A stretch of 64,000 bases of DNA, taken from NCBI GenBank assembly GCA_963971425.1, contig OZ020519.1, positions 19,737,397 through 19,801,396 of the forward strand, read 5' to 3'. How positions within the stretch are numbered: position 1 is the first letter of the stretch; each line of letters opens with the position of its first letter. The notes beneath the pieces are model-generated. The model was not told where the DNA came from, ran no database searches, and saw nothing but the letters and a program-made list of their open reading frames with translations. Source of the DNA: Bryoerythrophyllum caledonicum (Eukaryota > Streptophyta > Bryopsida > Pottiales > Pottiaceae). Positions 54,571-64,000 of this stretch are shown in pieces. Both the position numbers and the translations under genes were made by a program.

Positions 54571-55970
54571 AACATGCACCCTTAGGGATGGCGTTATTTC
54601 ACCCCGGCGAGCGTGGCTCGGCGCCGCAGCCTCGTCGGGGTGAAAGGCTCGGTGGCCAGACCTGAGCCCGCTAGCCCGCTGCCCTCTTGCGCTCGCAAAA
54701 TTTCTCAACCGCCCGCCCGGTCTCCCCTCTCCTGCCCGCCCGATCTCTCCTCCTCCCTCCAGAAGTCCAATGTTGAAGCACTTTAGGGTTTGGAGTGTGG
54801 TTCCACGCATGTGTACGCTGTGTGATTGCAGCTTAGGGTTTAGGATTTTCTATTTAGGGTATGTACGTTGTGTGTCTAGAGTGCCTCCGCCGCGCTTCCC
54901 CTTGAGTTCAGAGTGATACGTGGATTTGGGTTTCGAGGTGGGGTTTGAGTGTTGCAATCTAATGGGATGGGGTCTAAATGCTGCCATCTTTGGGGTGGGG
55001 TTTGAGGGCTGCGAGGAGGCGCGGCGCGAGAAGGCATAGGGGGCGCGGCGGGAGGCATTGCGGGAGGAGGCGCGGCGCAAGAGAGCGGCGCAAGGATATC
55101 TATCGATTTAGGGTAGCACAAGAGGGCGGCGGAGGATGGCGAGCGGGGGAGGAGGGCGAGCGCAAGAGGTCAGCGTGTGAGGTTAGCGGCGCGAGGAGAT
55201 GAAGCGCAAGAGGGCGGCGGAGGTGGAAGGCGAGCGTAAGAGATAAGCGGCTGAAGTTAGCGGCGCGAAGAGGGCGAGCGCAAGAGGGCGGCGCGAGGAG
55301 GGCGAGCGCCTGAGGGCGGCGGAGGAGGGCGCGCAGCGTAAGGAAGGTATTGTGAAAGAGGGCGGCAGAGGAGGGCGAGCGCAAGAGGTCAGCAGTTTAG
55401 GGTTTGCGGCGCAAGGAGGCTTGCGGTTTAGGGTGGTGCGAGGAGGGCGAGCGTAAGAGGACGGCGCGAGGAGGCCTGCGGTGGAGGTGGGCGCGAGAAG
55501 GGCAAGCGCAAGAGGACGGCGCGAGGAGGCCTGCGGTTTAGGCGAGCACAAGAGGGTCTGGCGAGAGGAGGCCGGCAGATGTCACGTGGGCGAGGAGGGC
55601 GCCACGAGGAGGGCTGTTGTGAAGGCCACAGCAAGAGGATGTGGGGTGTCTAGTCCAGACGTCGGAGAGGCGCGTGTTGGGTTCCCTGGAGGCGCGGTGC
55701 GTGCTGCTGATGAAGAGGCGCGAGGCGCAGCTGAAGGAGGTTGGGTGAAGGAGGTTGGCTGAAGGAGGCGCAACTGAAGAAGGCGCTGCGAGAGGAGGCG
55801 CAGCTGATACTGTGTTTCGAGGGGAAGATCGTCGTGCAGGTTCAGGCCACGGCGGCTTCATTTGGCAAATTGTAGGAACTTCAGGACTAAGACCTGTGGA
55901 TAACCTTCTCGCTATTTGTTGAATTGCAGATTGGTGTGGATGCACAAAGAACACTGCCTGAAGTGCCCTT
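54571..55970. repeat. GC-rich repeats (GAGGGCGGCGCGAGGAGG type)
   Basis: From about 55000 to 55820, GGCGCGAGGAGG, GAGCGCAAGAGGGCGGCG and similar purine-rich words repeat irregularly, keeping long minus-strand frames open. These encode only Ala/Arg/Pro/Ser low-complexity strings and I do not call them genes. A GGCTTTAGGGTTT/TTTAGGGT motif cluster is at 54785-54865. Could be the left terminal region of the MULE-like unit. Confidence 0.5.
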
Positions 55971-57091
55971 TTTCAGGATTCAATTATCCAGTCCACCTTA
56001 AAGCGCATTTTGTATATATGGTATGCCGATCCTCTCACGTCCAGATCAGCAGTCTGATGTGATAAATCCCACTTTCTTAGTCACGTAATTATTTTTCCAT
56101 TATCGTTGTTCGAAGCAAGCAGCCTAAACTAGACTATGAAGTGAACTCCAGTTTTTTTGTTGCAAGATGTTGTTGTTATCTTATTTGATGGCTGTTGGTA
56201 ACGTCGTTCCATTCTTTTATAGGGCCATGAGACATCCAGCAAGCGGTTATGTCCAGGGTATCAATGATTTGGCTACGTGTGATTGGACGTTTGCTCTGGC
56301 ACGTGTGGTCTTGATCGATGGTGGCGGGCATGTGGGACCTGGTGCGGTTGGCGGATCTAGAGGGTGTCGGCGTGTTGGGGTTTGAGCGAGGCTGAGATGC
56401 TCCTTGTGCGGCGACCATGTTGCCATCCGCGGGTCAGGTAAGGCAAGTTCGATTGCCTACTTCAGCTTGTGTTAGTCATGGAATTCTAACCGGATGTGGC
56501 GAGATTCTTGAGAGTGGTGTCAGGGAGGGAGCTAGAGACGGTTCGCTGGTTTAGTTGTAAACCGGTGCGGTTTCATGTGCACAATGAGTTACATTGGAGA
56601 TGGGGTTGGTGATGAACATGGTTTGGTTGCTGGTTGCCAGGTTTTGGTCAGATTGGTATGTGGTAGACACAAATGGCGCCGGGAGCTTGCCTTTTTCTGG
56701 ACTGTGGTGAGTTTCTAATCATCTGTAGAGGAGGGCACACTCCTTGCAGATTTTTCAGGGTTTAGGATCTGGCCTCCTCTTCCTTCTCAATTCAGGGTTT
56801 GTTTGTTCTTGGATATTTTTTTTTTCCAGTTTTGCGTTTCCTCTTCTAATTGCCTCCCAATCTGAATCCCCAGGACTTCATACAAGCATTTCTTCGTGGC
56901 AGGACATGAAGACACCAGCGTGACAGCGACAAAGTTCTGTAGGGCTTTAGGGTATAGTGCTGTAGAATTCAGGGTTTAGGGTAGGATGTTAGGGTAGTTT
57001 AGGGTTGGTCACTGTTCAACGTTTGTTTGTTAGGGTTTAGGGTGGTAGACTTAGGGTCTTCAGTTGAAACGCGGACACGACGATTCCACCA
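55971..57091 (+). promoter_or_regulatory. Presumed 5' region of the unknown gene, with TTTAGGG-like motifs
   Basis: No supported gene. TTTAGGG or TTAGGG words appear about ten times between 56940 and 57060, in irregular spacing. Such 'telo-box'-like words are common in plant 5' regions; a telomere origin is not needed. Confidence 0.4.
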
Positions 57092-58186
57092 TGATTCTGA
57101 ACCTAGACTGCTATGTAAGTATACTACAACCTCTTCGGTTTTCCATGGCTTTTGGAGGGACTTCATTTATTTTAGGCTTAGTTTTGCCACTGACATTTCA
57201 TTTCAACTAAGTTCTAGTTGTTTTCATTGTAGGTTGAGTGTCAGATCACGCCGAACTTGGGTGAATTGTGCTATGATGACGATGTGGAGGTGTTAAAGCA
57301 ACGGGCAACTATACTGAAGGAGTCCTCACTCCCTCCGCAGTGGCGACACATAATTCAGACCATCCAGCCGGGTCTTGTCCCTGGACTAAGCTTCCTACTT
57401 ATTTTCAGTAATCTATTTTTTCAAGACATCACTTCTTATCTTAGGCTCTCTTGTTTGCAGCTTACCATTGATGGAAAATTCGGGCCGGAGAGCGTCATCG
57501 TGTGCGAATCGGAGCATCTCCACCAGGATCCAAATCGTAGTGCATACTCCTGGAGTAAGTATGAATACCTGATGGTGGAGGTGAACACCATTTGGCATCG
57601 CAGGAGGCCACATGGGAGGCTAGCAAAGACGAGGAGGACCAAGGTGCCGTTTTATTGTGGGTACTGCAGCCAAGACTTTGTCGATAAGTCTACGTTAGGG
57701 TACCATCGACAAGGGCAGCAGTGCAAGAAGTACCCGTACGACGAATTGGGACCTTTGAAGATCTTCCCATCTCGTGGTTTGGATGGGAACAAGGAGGCCA
57801 GGACAATCTTCAAGTTATATGGATTTCCACTTCGAGAGGCCATGAGTGGGAAGAAGTTTGCCGCCACATCTTCGGTCGTTGTGCCTGACCACGACACACC
57901 CATTGTCTGCAGCCAATTCCAGGACAACACTATCCACATTTCGAGCTCCGATGACGATGATCAGCCATTGACACACTTTGCGCGGAAGAAGCCGTCTGGA
58001 GGAGGACCAGTTCGTTTGAAGCGGACAGGTCAAGTGAGTAACGTGGACGGTCCGGAGAGCTCAGCACAAGTTGGGAAGCGTCCCACATTCACGAGGCCGG
58101 CAGCCACGGCGGCTGGTTCTGATGACGCCTTCGTGCTACCTTCACGCACTGGCCACGCCAGCCCACTACTTCGATCATATCTATAG
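57092..58186 (+). CDS. Unknown gene, 5' part, with one C2H2-like zinc finger
   Basis: The ATG at about 57092 is in a good context (CCACCATGA). It opens an 8-codon exon (MILNLDCY) followed by a GTAAGT donor and a T-rich acceptor ending at about 57233 (TTTTCATTGTAG), then an open stretch to TAG 58184-58186. It encodes GELCYDDDVEVLKQR, then a single finger-like motif CGYCSQDFVDKSTLGYHRQG with a Cys five residues later (about 57658), an acidic IHISSSDDDDQ linker and a Pro/Ser/basic tail. A weak donor (57376) and TTTGCAG (57460) might define another intron. It probably forms one gene with the segment at 58490-60103, but the join between them is not resolved. Confidence 0.45.
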
Positions 58187-58489
58187 CGAAGTGGGGTGAC
58201 TTCAACACAATCACACGGCAGCCCAGGAAGTTCTCCCCTTGGGCCAACGCAGGCGGTGGTTGGTCCTATTTGCGAGACCTCTCCCATAGCTCCAGGTGCT
58301 GCCCGAGATACTACCACCACGTGCCCGTAGCAGCAGGGCGTTGATGTCACATGGGGTCTCTAGTCCAGACGTTGGAGAGGCATCTCCAAGGAGTCTAGCA
58401 CCTCCGGACAGCCCAGCACCTTCGAACAGCCCAACCCCTCCGACCCCCCCGCCCCCTCTTGAGAGCCCAACACCTCCGAAGGGACTCCT

Positions 58490-60103
58490 ATGACTGCAGC
58501 TGTGGTTCTCCGTGCCCGCCATCGAGCGAAGGCCATCGTGGAGGCAGTCGAGAGATTTCCAGAGGTGGATCCGGCCACCATGCCTGTTAGGCCAGGACCT
58601 CCTCCTGGCCTATATCTTCTCGTGGAGCTCACTGAAGATGTTTTCCCCATCGACCTATCTCAGGAGCCCAATTCTGTTGCCTTAGTGATGGAGGCTCTAC
58701 ATGGAGGGGGTCGTTTAGCAAAGAAGGTTTTTTGTGCGGGAGGTGCTATCCATTGCGATCTTGATATACAAGTGTGGCTTCCTTGTTTTATATGTTTTCA
58801 ATACTTGGAATGCGCTGATGTATGTTTTAGACCACTATCCATTTCATAGATGGTCACTATGGCTTTAGTTTCGTATTGTTCACGTTTTAACATGTGTGAA
58901 CTTTCTTGGACTTTTTGTTTGTAGGCATCCTGCACCGCACGTGACTTGGAGGCCCTCAGAGGTGTCGTCAAGGTATTCCAAGGCAAAAATTCACAAAAGA
59001 TGGGCGAGGCGATCGAGGCATTTGTGCAACATCACGAGTATGTTTACGATTTCAGCGTTCGGGTCCAGGACTACAATTCTAGACTGGAGGAGGTGGCTGC
59101 CATGCGTGCTCAGTACGTTGCGTTTGCATTGGAGACCTTTGACCTCGGGGTGGCTATGGATGCAGAGGATGCAGCGTGGTCGTGGTCAAGCTTGTTTCGA
59201 TCGTTTTCCATGGCACCCATGCCACCGTGTCTACAGCGACCCTTCCAACACACTGAGACTGAATTCAAAGTACTGGTGGCATGGATGTTGGAGGAGGAGC
59301 GGAAGAGGACGCTGGAGTTTTATTGTCCACCACTTGCTAGGGCTTTGAAATTTCTATGTGTTAATGCATACGGTTGCAAGGTCCCGTTGATATGTCCTAT
59401 TACAGGTCTTGGGCCTGAGAGGTTGGTTGCACGTCATGAGGAGGTGATATTGGCGATGGAGTCTATGCCGCGGTGGGGTTGCATCCTTTTCCCGGCTATG
59501 GATACAGGTGATGTCCACTTCACTACATTTCGTGCAGTGTTAGAGTCTGGCCGTGGGCCTGAGGAGCTTTTTCCGAAGTTTTTCCATTGGCGTCAAACTG
59601 TCTTTGTTCATGCCTGCTGTGATATGCTCCATTTCAACGTGGAGGATCAGCTGCAGGAGTTGTGGGTCACTCCGATTGATGGTGTGGTGCGCGAGGTGGA
59701 TAGCACACGGTTTAGGAATGTTCTCCTCGTTAGAGAAAATGTGGCACTGCATTATACTTATGGGAGTTTGGAGACGTTGGGAGTGTGGGTTCCAAGTGGC
59801 CAGATGCACTTCGATTCGGCAAAGATGGTAGCAGCTGAGAGTGAGGTTGCTCTCCAGTCGTTGTTGGAGGGCATCTAGGTGGTCAGCTCACGAGCTGCTG
59901 ATTTATCTAGCTTCCAGCAGTCTTCTTTGTCTTCTGGCGTCCAAGAGGACATTTGTCCCTATGAAGCAGCTTTGGGAGAGTGTGGAGATGAAGATTCTGC
60001 TGAGGTGGATACTAGAGAGGAGACTAGTATGGTGCGAGATGAAGGCAAGCTGATTCTACATGGAGGACAAAGCATGCGGTTAACTGGAGATGTTGATGAT
60101 TAG
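58490..60103 (+). CDS. Unknown gene, 3' part, spliced
   Basis: The exon 58490-58771 joins in phase 0 to 58925-59878 through a 153-bp GT-AG intron (58772-58924). The protein (TAAVVLRARHRAKAIVEAVE at its start) contains no domain I recognise; it is mostly helical with conserved-looking Trp/Cys (FHWRQTVFVHACCDML at about 59580, YGSLETLGVWVPSGQMHFD at about 59760). TAG at 59876-59878 ends it, but the same frame stays open to 60103, so either the stop is new or the tail is chance. Upstream, 58296-58493 is Pro-rich in another frame. It faces the MULE transposase gene tail to tail. Confidence 0.45.
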
Positions 60104-60868
60104 GTTGGTTGAGTTGTTGGTATGGTAGACTTGAAGGTGCCTTTAGGTATCCGTTTTTCAGACATTGACATGAGTTTTGTGGAAAACATGTTTCGGTTAG
60201 ACTTTTATACTAGCCGTTCAAAGATATTGACATCCGTTTTGTTTCAAGGTTGTTTTCACCTAGGTTTCGTGGTTTGTACACCATATTATGTGGTCAGGCT
60301 CATACATTTTTCTATATACTATGCACTTTAAGAAAAAATTTACATATTGGCTCTTTATTTTGTCCAGTTCCATTACTTGTTCTTTAATACTGAATGACAT
60401 TGTTGGCTCTTCTTCTTTCATGACTATGTTAGGTTTTCTCTTTTGTTTCATTTATAGATTCAAGTGTTTAGTTTTTAGGAATTTTGTTGTTTCAACCTTT
60501 TAATGTTTCTTTATCTTTTTTTGTTCAATTCCTTCCCAAATTATCCATTGTTCAAGGCTTTTTTTCACTTTGTTTTTGCTTTTTTTTGCTTTTTTTTTTG
60601 TTTCTTCATCTTCTTAGTTGTGTATGTTATAATTCCTTCATATATATGGTAGGTTCTTTTTTTCCATTTATATTTTCAAGTTCTTAGATTGTTTACCCTT
60701 TTTGAATCAGAAATTCTCTGCGGTTTTTTTTTTCATAATGTCAACAATCCATAATGAAGTTATTATTTTCCAAGCTTTCTCATCATTCAACGTCAACCAC
60801 AGTGTGTTACATAGATTATGAAATTCATATCACCATTGAATAAGGGGTTTTGAACATGGAGGACACCA
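60104..60868. other. AT-rich spacer between convergent genes
   Basis: T-rich on the plus strand with many T runs; no gene. It probably contains the 3' ends of both convergent transcripts. Confidence 0.5.
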
Positions 60869-63800
60869 TTAAACATGGAAATTGACGTAGATAAAATACT
60901 TCATGTATCTAAGCTTGTTTGCCTGCCCTCGACCTCTCCTGGATGTAGACCCTGCCCGTCCTCTACCCAACTCACTACAAGCCTTGAAACGCCTCAAATT
61001 CCTACTTCCCTCGTTGACTTGAAACAAAGTTTGACATGCTGGGTGTAGAAGCTCGGAGTCAGCCCGTACCTTCAAATTCAGAACGTTTCCTTTTGCCTCT
61101 TGCACATTGGCAAGAATATGTGTCCCCAATTCCACGTCTTCAATAGCCAATTTCTCAATTTCTTGCAAGGCACTCTTAATGTCTGCAAGCATCTTTTGGG
61201 GATTAGCGGTGTTGTGAACACCAGAGACCCTGAGAACAACATTAGTTTTCAGCTCTGGAACACCGGTGTACGCTAGGCTAAGACCGGCATGACTGCGAAC
61301 AAGACCAATTGTACCCCGTAGAGACCCAGCATACCTAATGATTGTTGCATCCTGCACCCCTGCATGAATCATCTTGAATACCTTCACAACATGTTTGCAC
61401 ATGTTTCCACGCGTTCCCAATGGACATGAGCACTACGTCCAATCTGTCCTCGCACTTGTCACCACCCAAATTGCGGGAAAATTTGTTTGGCTCGCGACAT
61501 ACGCAATGTCGAGTTGCCGTGGTCGTCAGGGATTTCGTGTGCCCGAATTATAGCACTAGCGACCATGCCTTCTGCCTTACCATTCTTTATAAATCCGAAC
61601 AGCTTACATTGTACAGCGTACCAATAATGCGTCAAGACATCTTTGACTAGATGGTAGACCAACCAGTCGATCCGACGCCTGTCAAAGCATGACCTAGAGC
61701 TTGCCAAGATGGACTTCAAGTTCCCATGATAACTTTCCACTACAGCGTTCGTATCTTGGTTAGCATGTGGAATATTTCTATACCCTGTAACCCGCATATG
61801 GATTTTAGGGATCCAATGCTTCTCGAAGTAATTGAGGAAAGAGGTTGCTCCCGGATACTTGGTTCGCAAGCCCTGAAACCTGTCAAAAGATGCCTGCACA
61901 ACTGCTTCCCCCTGTAATATGCCAGTACCGTACATGAGGTCAGCACATTCCTGCAACACTATCGTACGAACGTAGTTGGCCTTAATCTTTTGTGTCGCTT
62001 GTTCGAGCCAAGCCTTCTGAACATGCCAAAGGCATAAGTAGATTTTGACGGTTTCGTCCCCCTGTCCTTGGTGGCCATCTATAAGAGGCCAGACCTCCCT
62101 ACAAAACATCCGGTTTGAATGAGGATGTTTTTGAAATGGAACTACCCTAGAAGTCACAGCAATACTAGTGCAGGGATCATGCTTACCTGATGGCATTCAA
62201 TTCTGCGTGGTCATTATCTGTTACTACAGCATTCGGTCTCCAATCTGGCTTAATGGCCACACATCTGGCATTCAGTTTTTTCAACCATACAACAACGTCT
62301 TGTTGGCGAGACTTCCCATGTATGGTGAAGGCCACAGGAATGCCTTGCTCCAAGTTGTCAAACACCATTACTGTATAGAGCGGGTACTAATGGACAGGAC
62401 AAAAATAAGGTCAGAAAAACGTTCACCAAATAAAGCCTGAAATGCACATAGTTTGCAGCGGATGTGTTACCTTAGGCTCGTTTGTTCCGAACGTTGCATC
62501 AATAGACAGAGCTCGTTTGTGGCCATGACGGACCATCATTTCTAATTGCCATTCAGTTTGGATGGCCAAATAAAACGGATCGTCATTAGGAGGGGGATCG
62601 TTCAAATCTATGTTGCCAAACTCGTTGTAGTGATAGAAAGACTCCGGGTTGGCGTCTTTCCACATACGTACACTTAGGGCGTCAGGAGGATGCTTCTCCC
62701 ATAGTTCTTTTGCCAGCCCCTTCGCGATGTTGTGGACATCTACAGGCAACACAAATGTATCCCTTGTGGCCGGCAAGTTCAATTTTGCACAGCAAAGTAC
62801 CTCAATCTTATGGTCAACCATGACTTGAGCTGGGATTTGCCACTCCTCAATGCCTTTAGAATCCAGTCCTTGGTGGCCTTCGATAGCCGCCCGGATAAAC
62901 CAGCTCTTTGGCCGCCAAATTCTATGCCGTGGCATGGTCTCCCATCCTTGTTCACGTCGTCCATGCAATGGAAGTGGATAGTGCACAAGGATTCATCAAA
63001 TACAAGTTGTTTGGCCACGAAATAACATTGACAACCGCGTTTGATAGACATACCGGTTTGAATTTTTCCAATACGATTGCTGCGTCTCGATGTTTTGGCC
63101 CCATCAATCAACTTTTGAGCCTCAAGAAGTCTAAGTTCGGCATCATGGGTAGTACTCATCTCATCAACATCTTCTTCCACCACTTCAATGTTCAGGTCTA
63201 GCTCTGTCTCTGTCCTCGACCGCTTTGTTGCCCTGGCAGCAAGCTTTGCTGACTTGTCGACCAGCTTCTGTGCCCGTTGAAGAGCCTTTTTTCCATTCGT
63301 AGAATTCTGCCGCAGCATCAAAGTGTGGGCAAATACCTTTTGTAGCTCTACTTTGTATTGATTTGAACGGTCCTCTGGACCGTATTGGCAGGAAAACCTT
63401 CAACAAAAAATTCAAATGGTAATATTTCTTATCAAATACAGCCATAAATTACCATTAAACATGCAAAAGATAAGACGACTTACTTGATTTCCTGAAGGGC
63501 CAATTCAGTTCGCACTTGTGTCCTCTCAATGCCCTCCCTATCCTTCTTCAAATTGTTGTAGCTGTCCTCAACGAACGTACACGGAAATTCTCTTCTAGTC
63601 ATTTCCCCTTCGACAAAATCTTCAAGTCGGTCCCAACGTATTGTGGCCATCTGAACGGTTTTTTGTATTCCGCCTTCATGATTTATCTTAGGCTTCTAGG
63701 CGAGATCTCTTTGGTCGAAAGGTCCAGGTGGTGGAAAGTGAACAGTCTTATGAACCTTTTGTAAATATTCCTCCACGAAGGTTTGTTGATAACATCAGTA

Positions 63801-64000
63801 GGTGTTGCGCCATTTGTGTCTACTACAGGTGGAACATGACCAGGGAATTGAACTTCGTCTGTTTTGAGAGCATGGCCAGGGTTAGGAACGTCTGGAATGC
63901 GGCCAGGAACAGAAACTTCGTCCAGTCTTGGAACGAGGCCAGGGCTGAGAACGTGCCCGCTTGGTTGAGCAACACCGGGAATTTCAACATTAACAGGCGG
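60869..64000 (-). pseudogene. MULE/FAR1-type transposase with introns, lightly damaged; runs off the window
   Basis: Minus-strand exons continue past the right edge. Three GT-AG introns of about 85 bp fit: 63398-63483, 62387-62470 (phase 0) and 62099-62186 (phase 2). The N-terminus at 63800-64000 is Pro-rich; then comes a Cys-containing FAR1-like region with GRPCHG (about 62955). The MULE DDE domain follows: LSIDATFGTNEPK (about 62490), VVTDNDHAEL (about 62220), IYLCLWHVQKAW (about 62030) and NAVVESYHGNLK (about 61735). A SWIM-type finger CSC...CKH is at about 61385-61425, and a basic, Arg/Gly-rich tail. Lesions: a 1-base frameshift near 62817, another near 61490 and a TAG just before the SWIM Cys (about 61432). 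Upstream, a TAG at about 63690 may belong to an intron. Confidence 0.82.

Noticed and set aside
55100..55954. Long minus-strand Ala/Arg/Pro/Ser ORFs
   Set aside because: Low-complexity frames through GC-rich repeats with no domain or gene-like start.
56940..57060. Interstitial telomere
   Set aside because: TTTAGGG words are few and irregularly spaced, not a tandem array.
58030..58650. Gly-rich minus-strand ORFs
   Set aside because: Shadow of Pro/Ser-rich plus-strand sequence of the unknown gene.

Overview
The window looks like repeat-dense nuclear DNA of a land plant or close green relative. Evidence: plant-type Ty3, Ty1/copia, hAT, CACTA, MULE, Stowaway and Tc1/mariner-like elements, short GT-AG introns of about 75-110 bp, a plant-type alpha/beta hydrolase gene, and degenerate TTTAGGG-like motifs. 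The species cannot be named from the sequence. Nearly everything except the hydrolase gene at the left edge is mobile DNA, in several nesting layers. All interpretations come from reading the sequence; no database search was run.

Layout. 1-3477: spliced alpha/beta-hydrolase gene (+). 3483-3656: Stowaway-like MITE just behind its stop. 3664-4946: AT-rich direct and inverted repeats. 4947-9331: Tc1-like element with very long inverted ends, split by a 3.0-kb hAT element (5377-8375, 8-bp target duplication). 9379-50040: a 40.7-kb interval with 9-bp hAT-type inverted ends (CAGGGTTGT) and a perfect 8-bp target duplication (GTTCTGCT). Inside it are a decayed hAT transposase gene (10119-13363, -), three decayed copies of an unrecognised gene (13.9-19.4 kb, -), a giant Ty3-type LTR retrotransposon (from 19613; its 3' LTR runs into an assembly gap at 40333-40532), a second hAT transposase gene (40533-42678, -), an orphan hAT end (43338), a CCGGT-rich non-coding stretch and a protein-kinase-like pseudogene (47916-49352, +). 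Arrays of a 21-bp GC-rich minisatellite lie near both ends, in opposite orientation, and beside the internal gene modules.

The retrotransposon has near-identical 1990-bp LTRs, four small ORFs ahead of gag (three related to each other), gag and pol with stops and frameshifts, two further coding regions behind pol, and a 1419-bp CACTA element inserted in the last one with a 3-bp duplication. Its non-coding parts are crowded with the palindrome CTTAAG.

50049-64000: Tc1 fragments, a copia reverse-transcriptase fragment, GC-rich repeats, a spliced gene of unknown function (57092-60103, +) and, facing it, a FAR1/MULE-type transposase gene with three short introns and a SWIM finger (60869 to the window edge, -). 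The convergent pair resembles the two-gene layout of MuDR-like elements.
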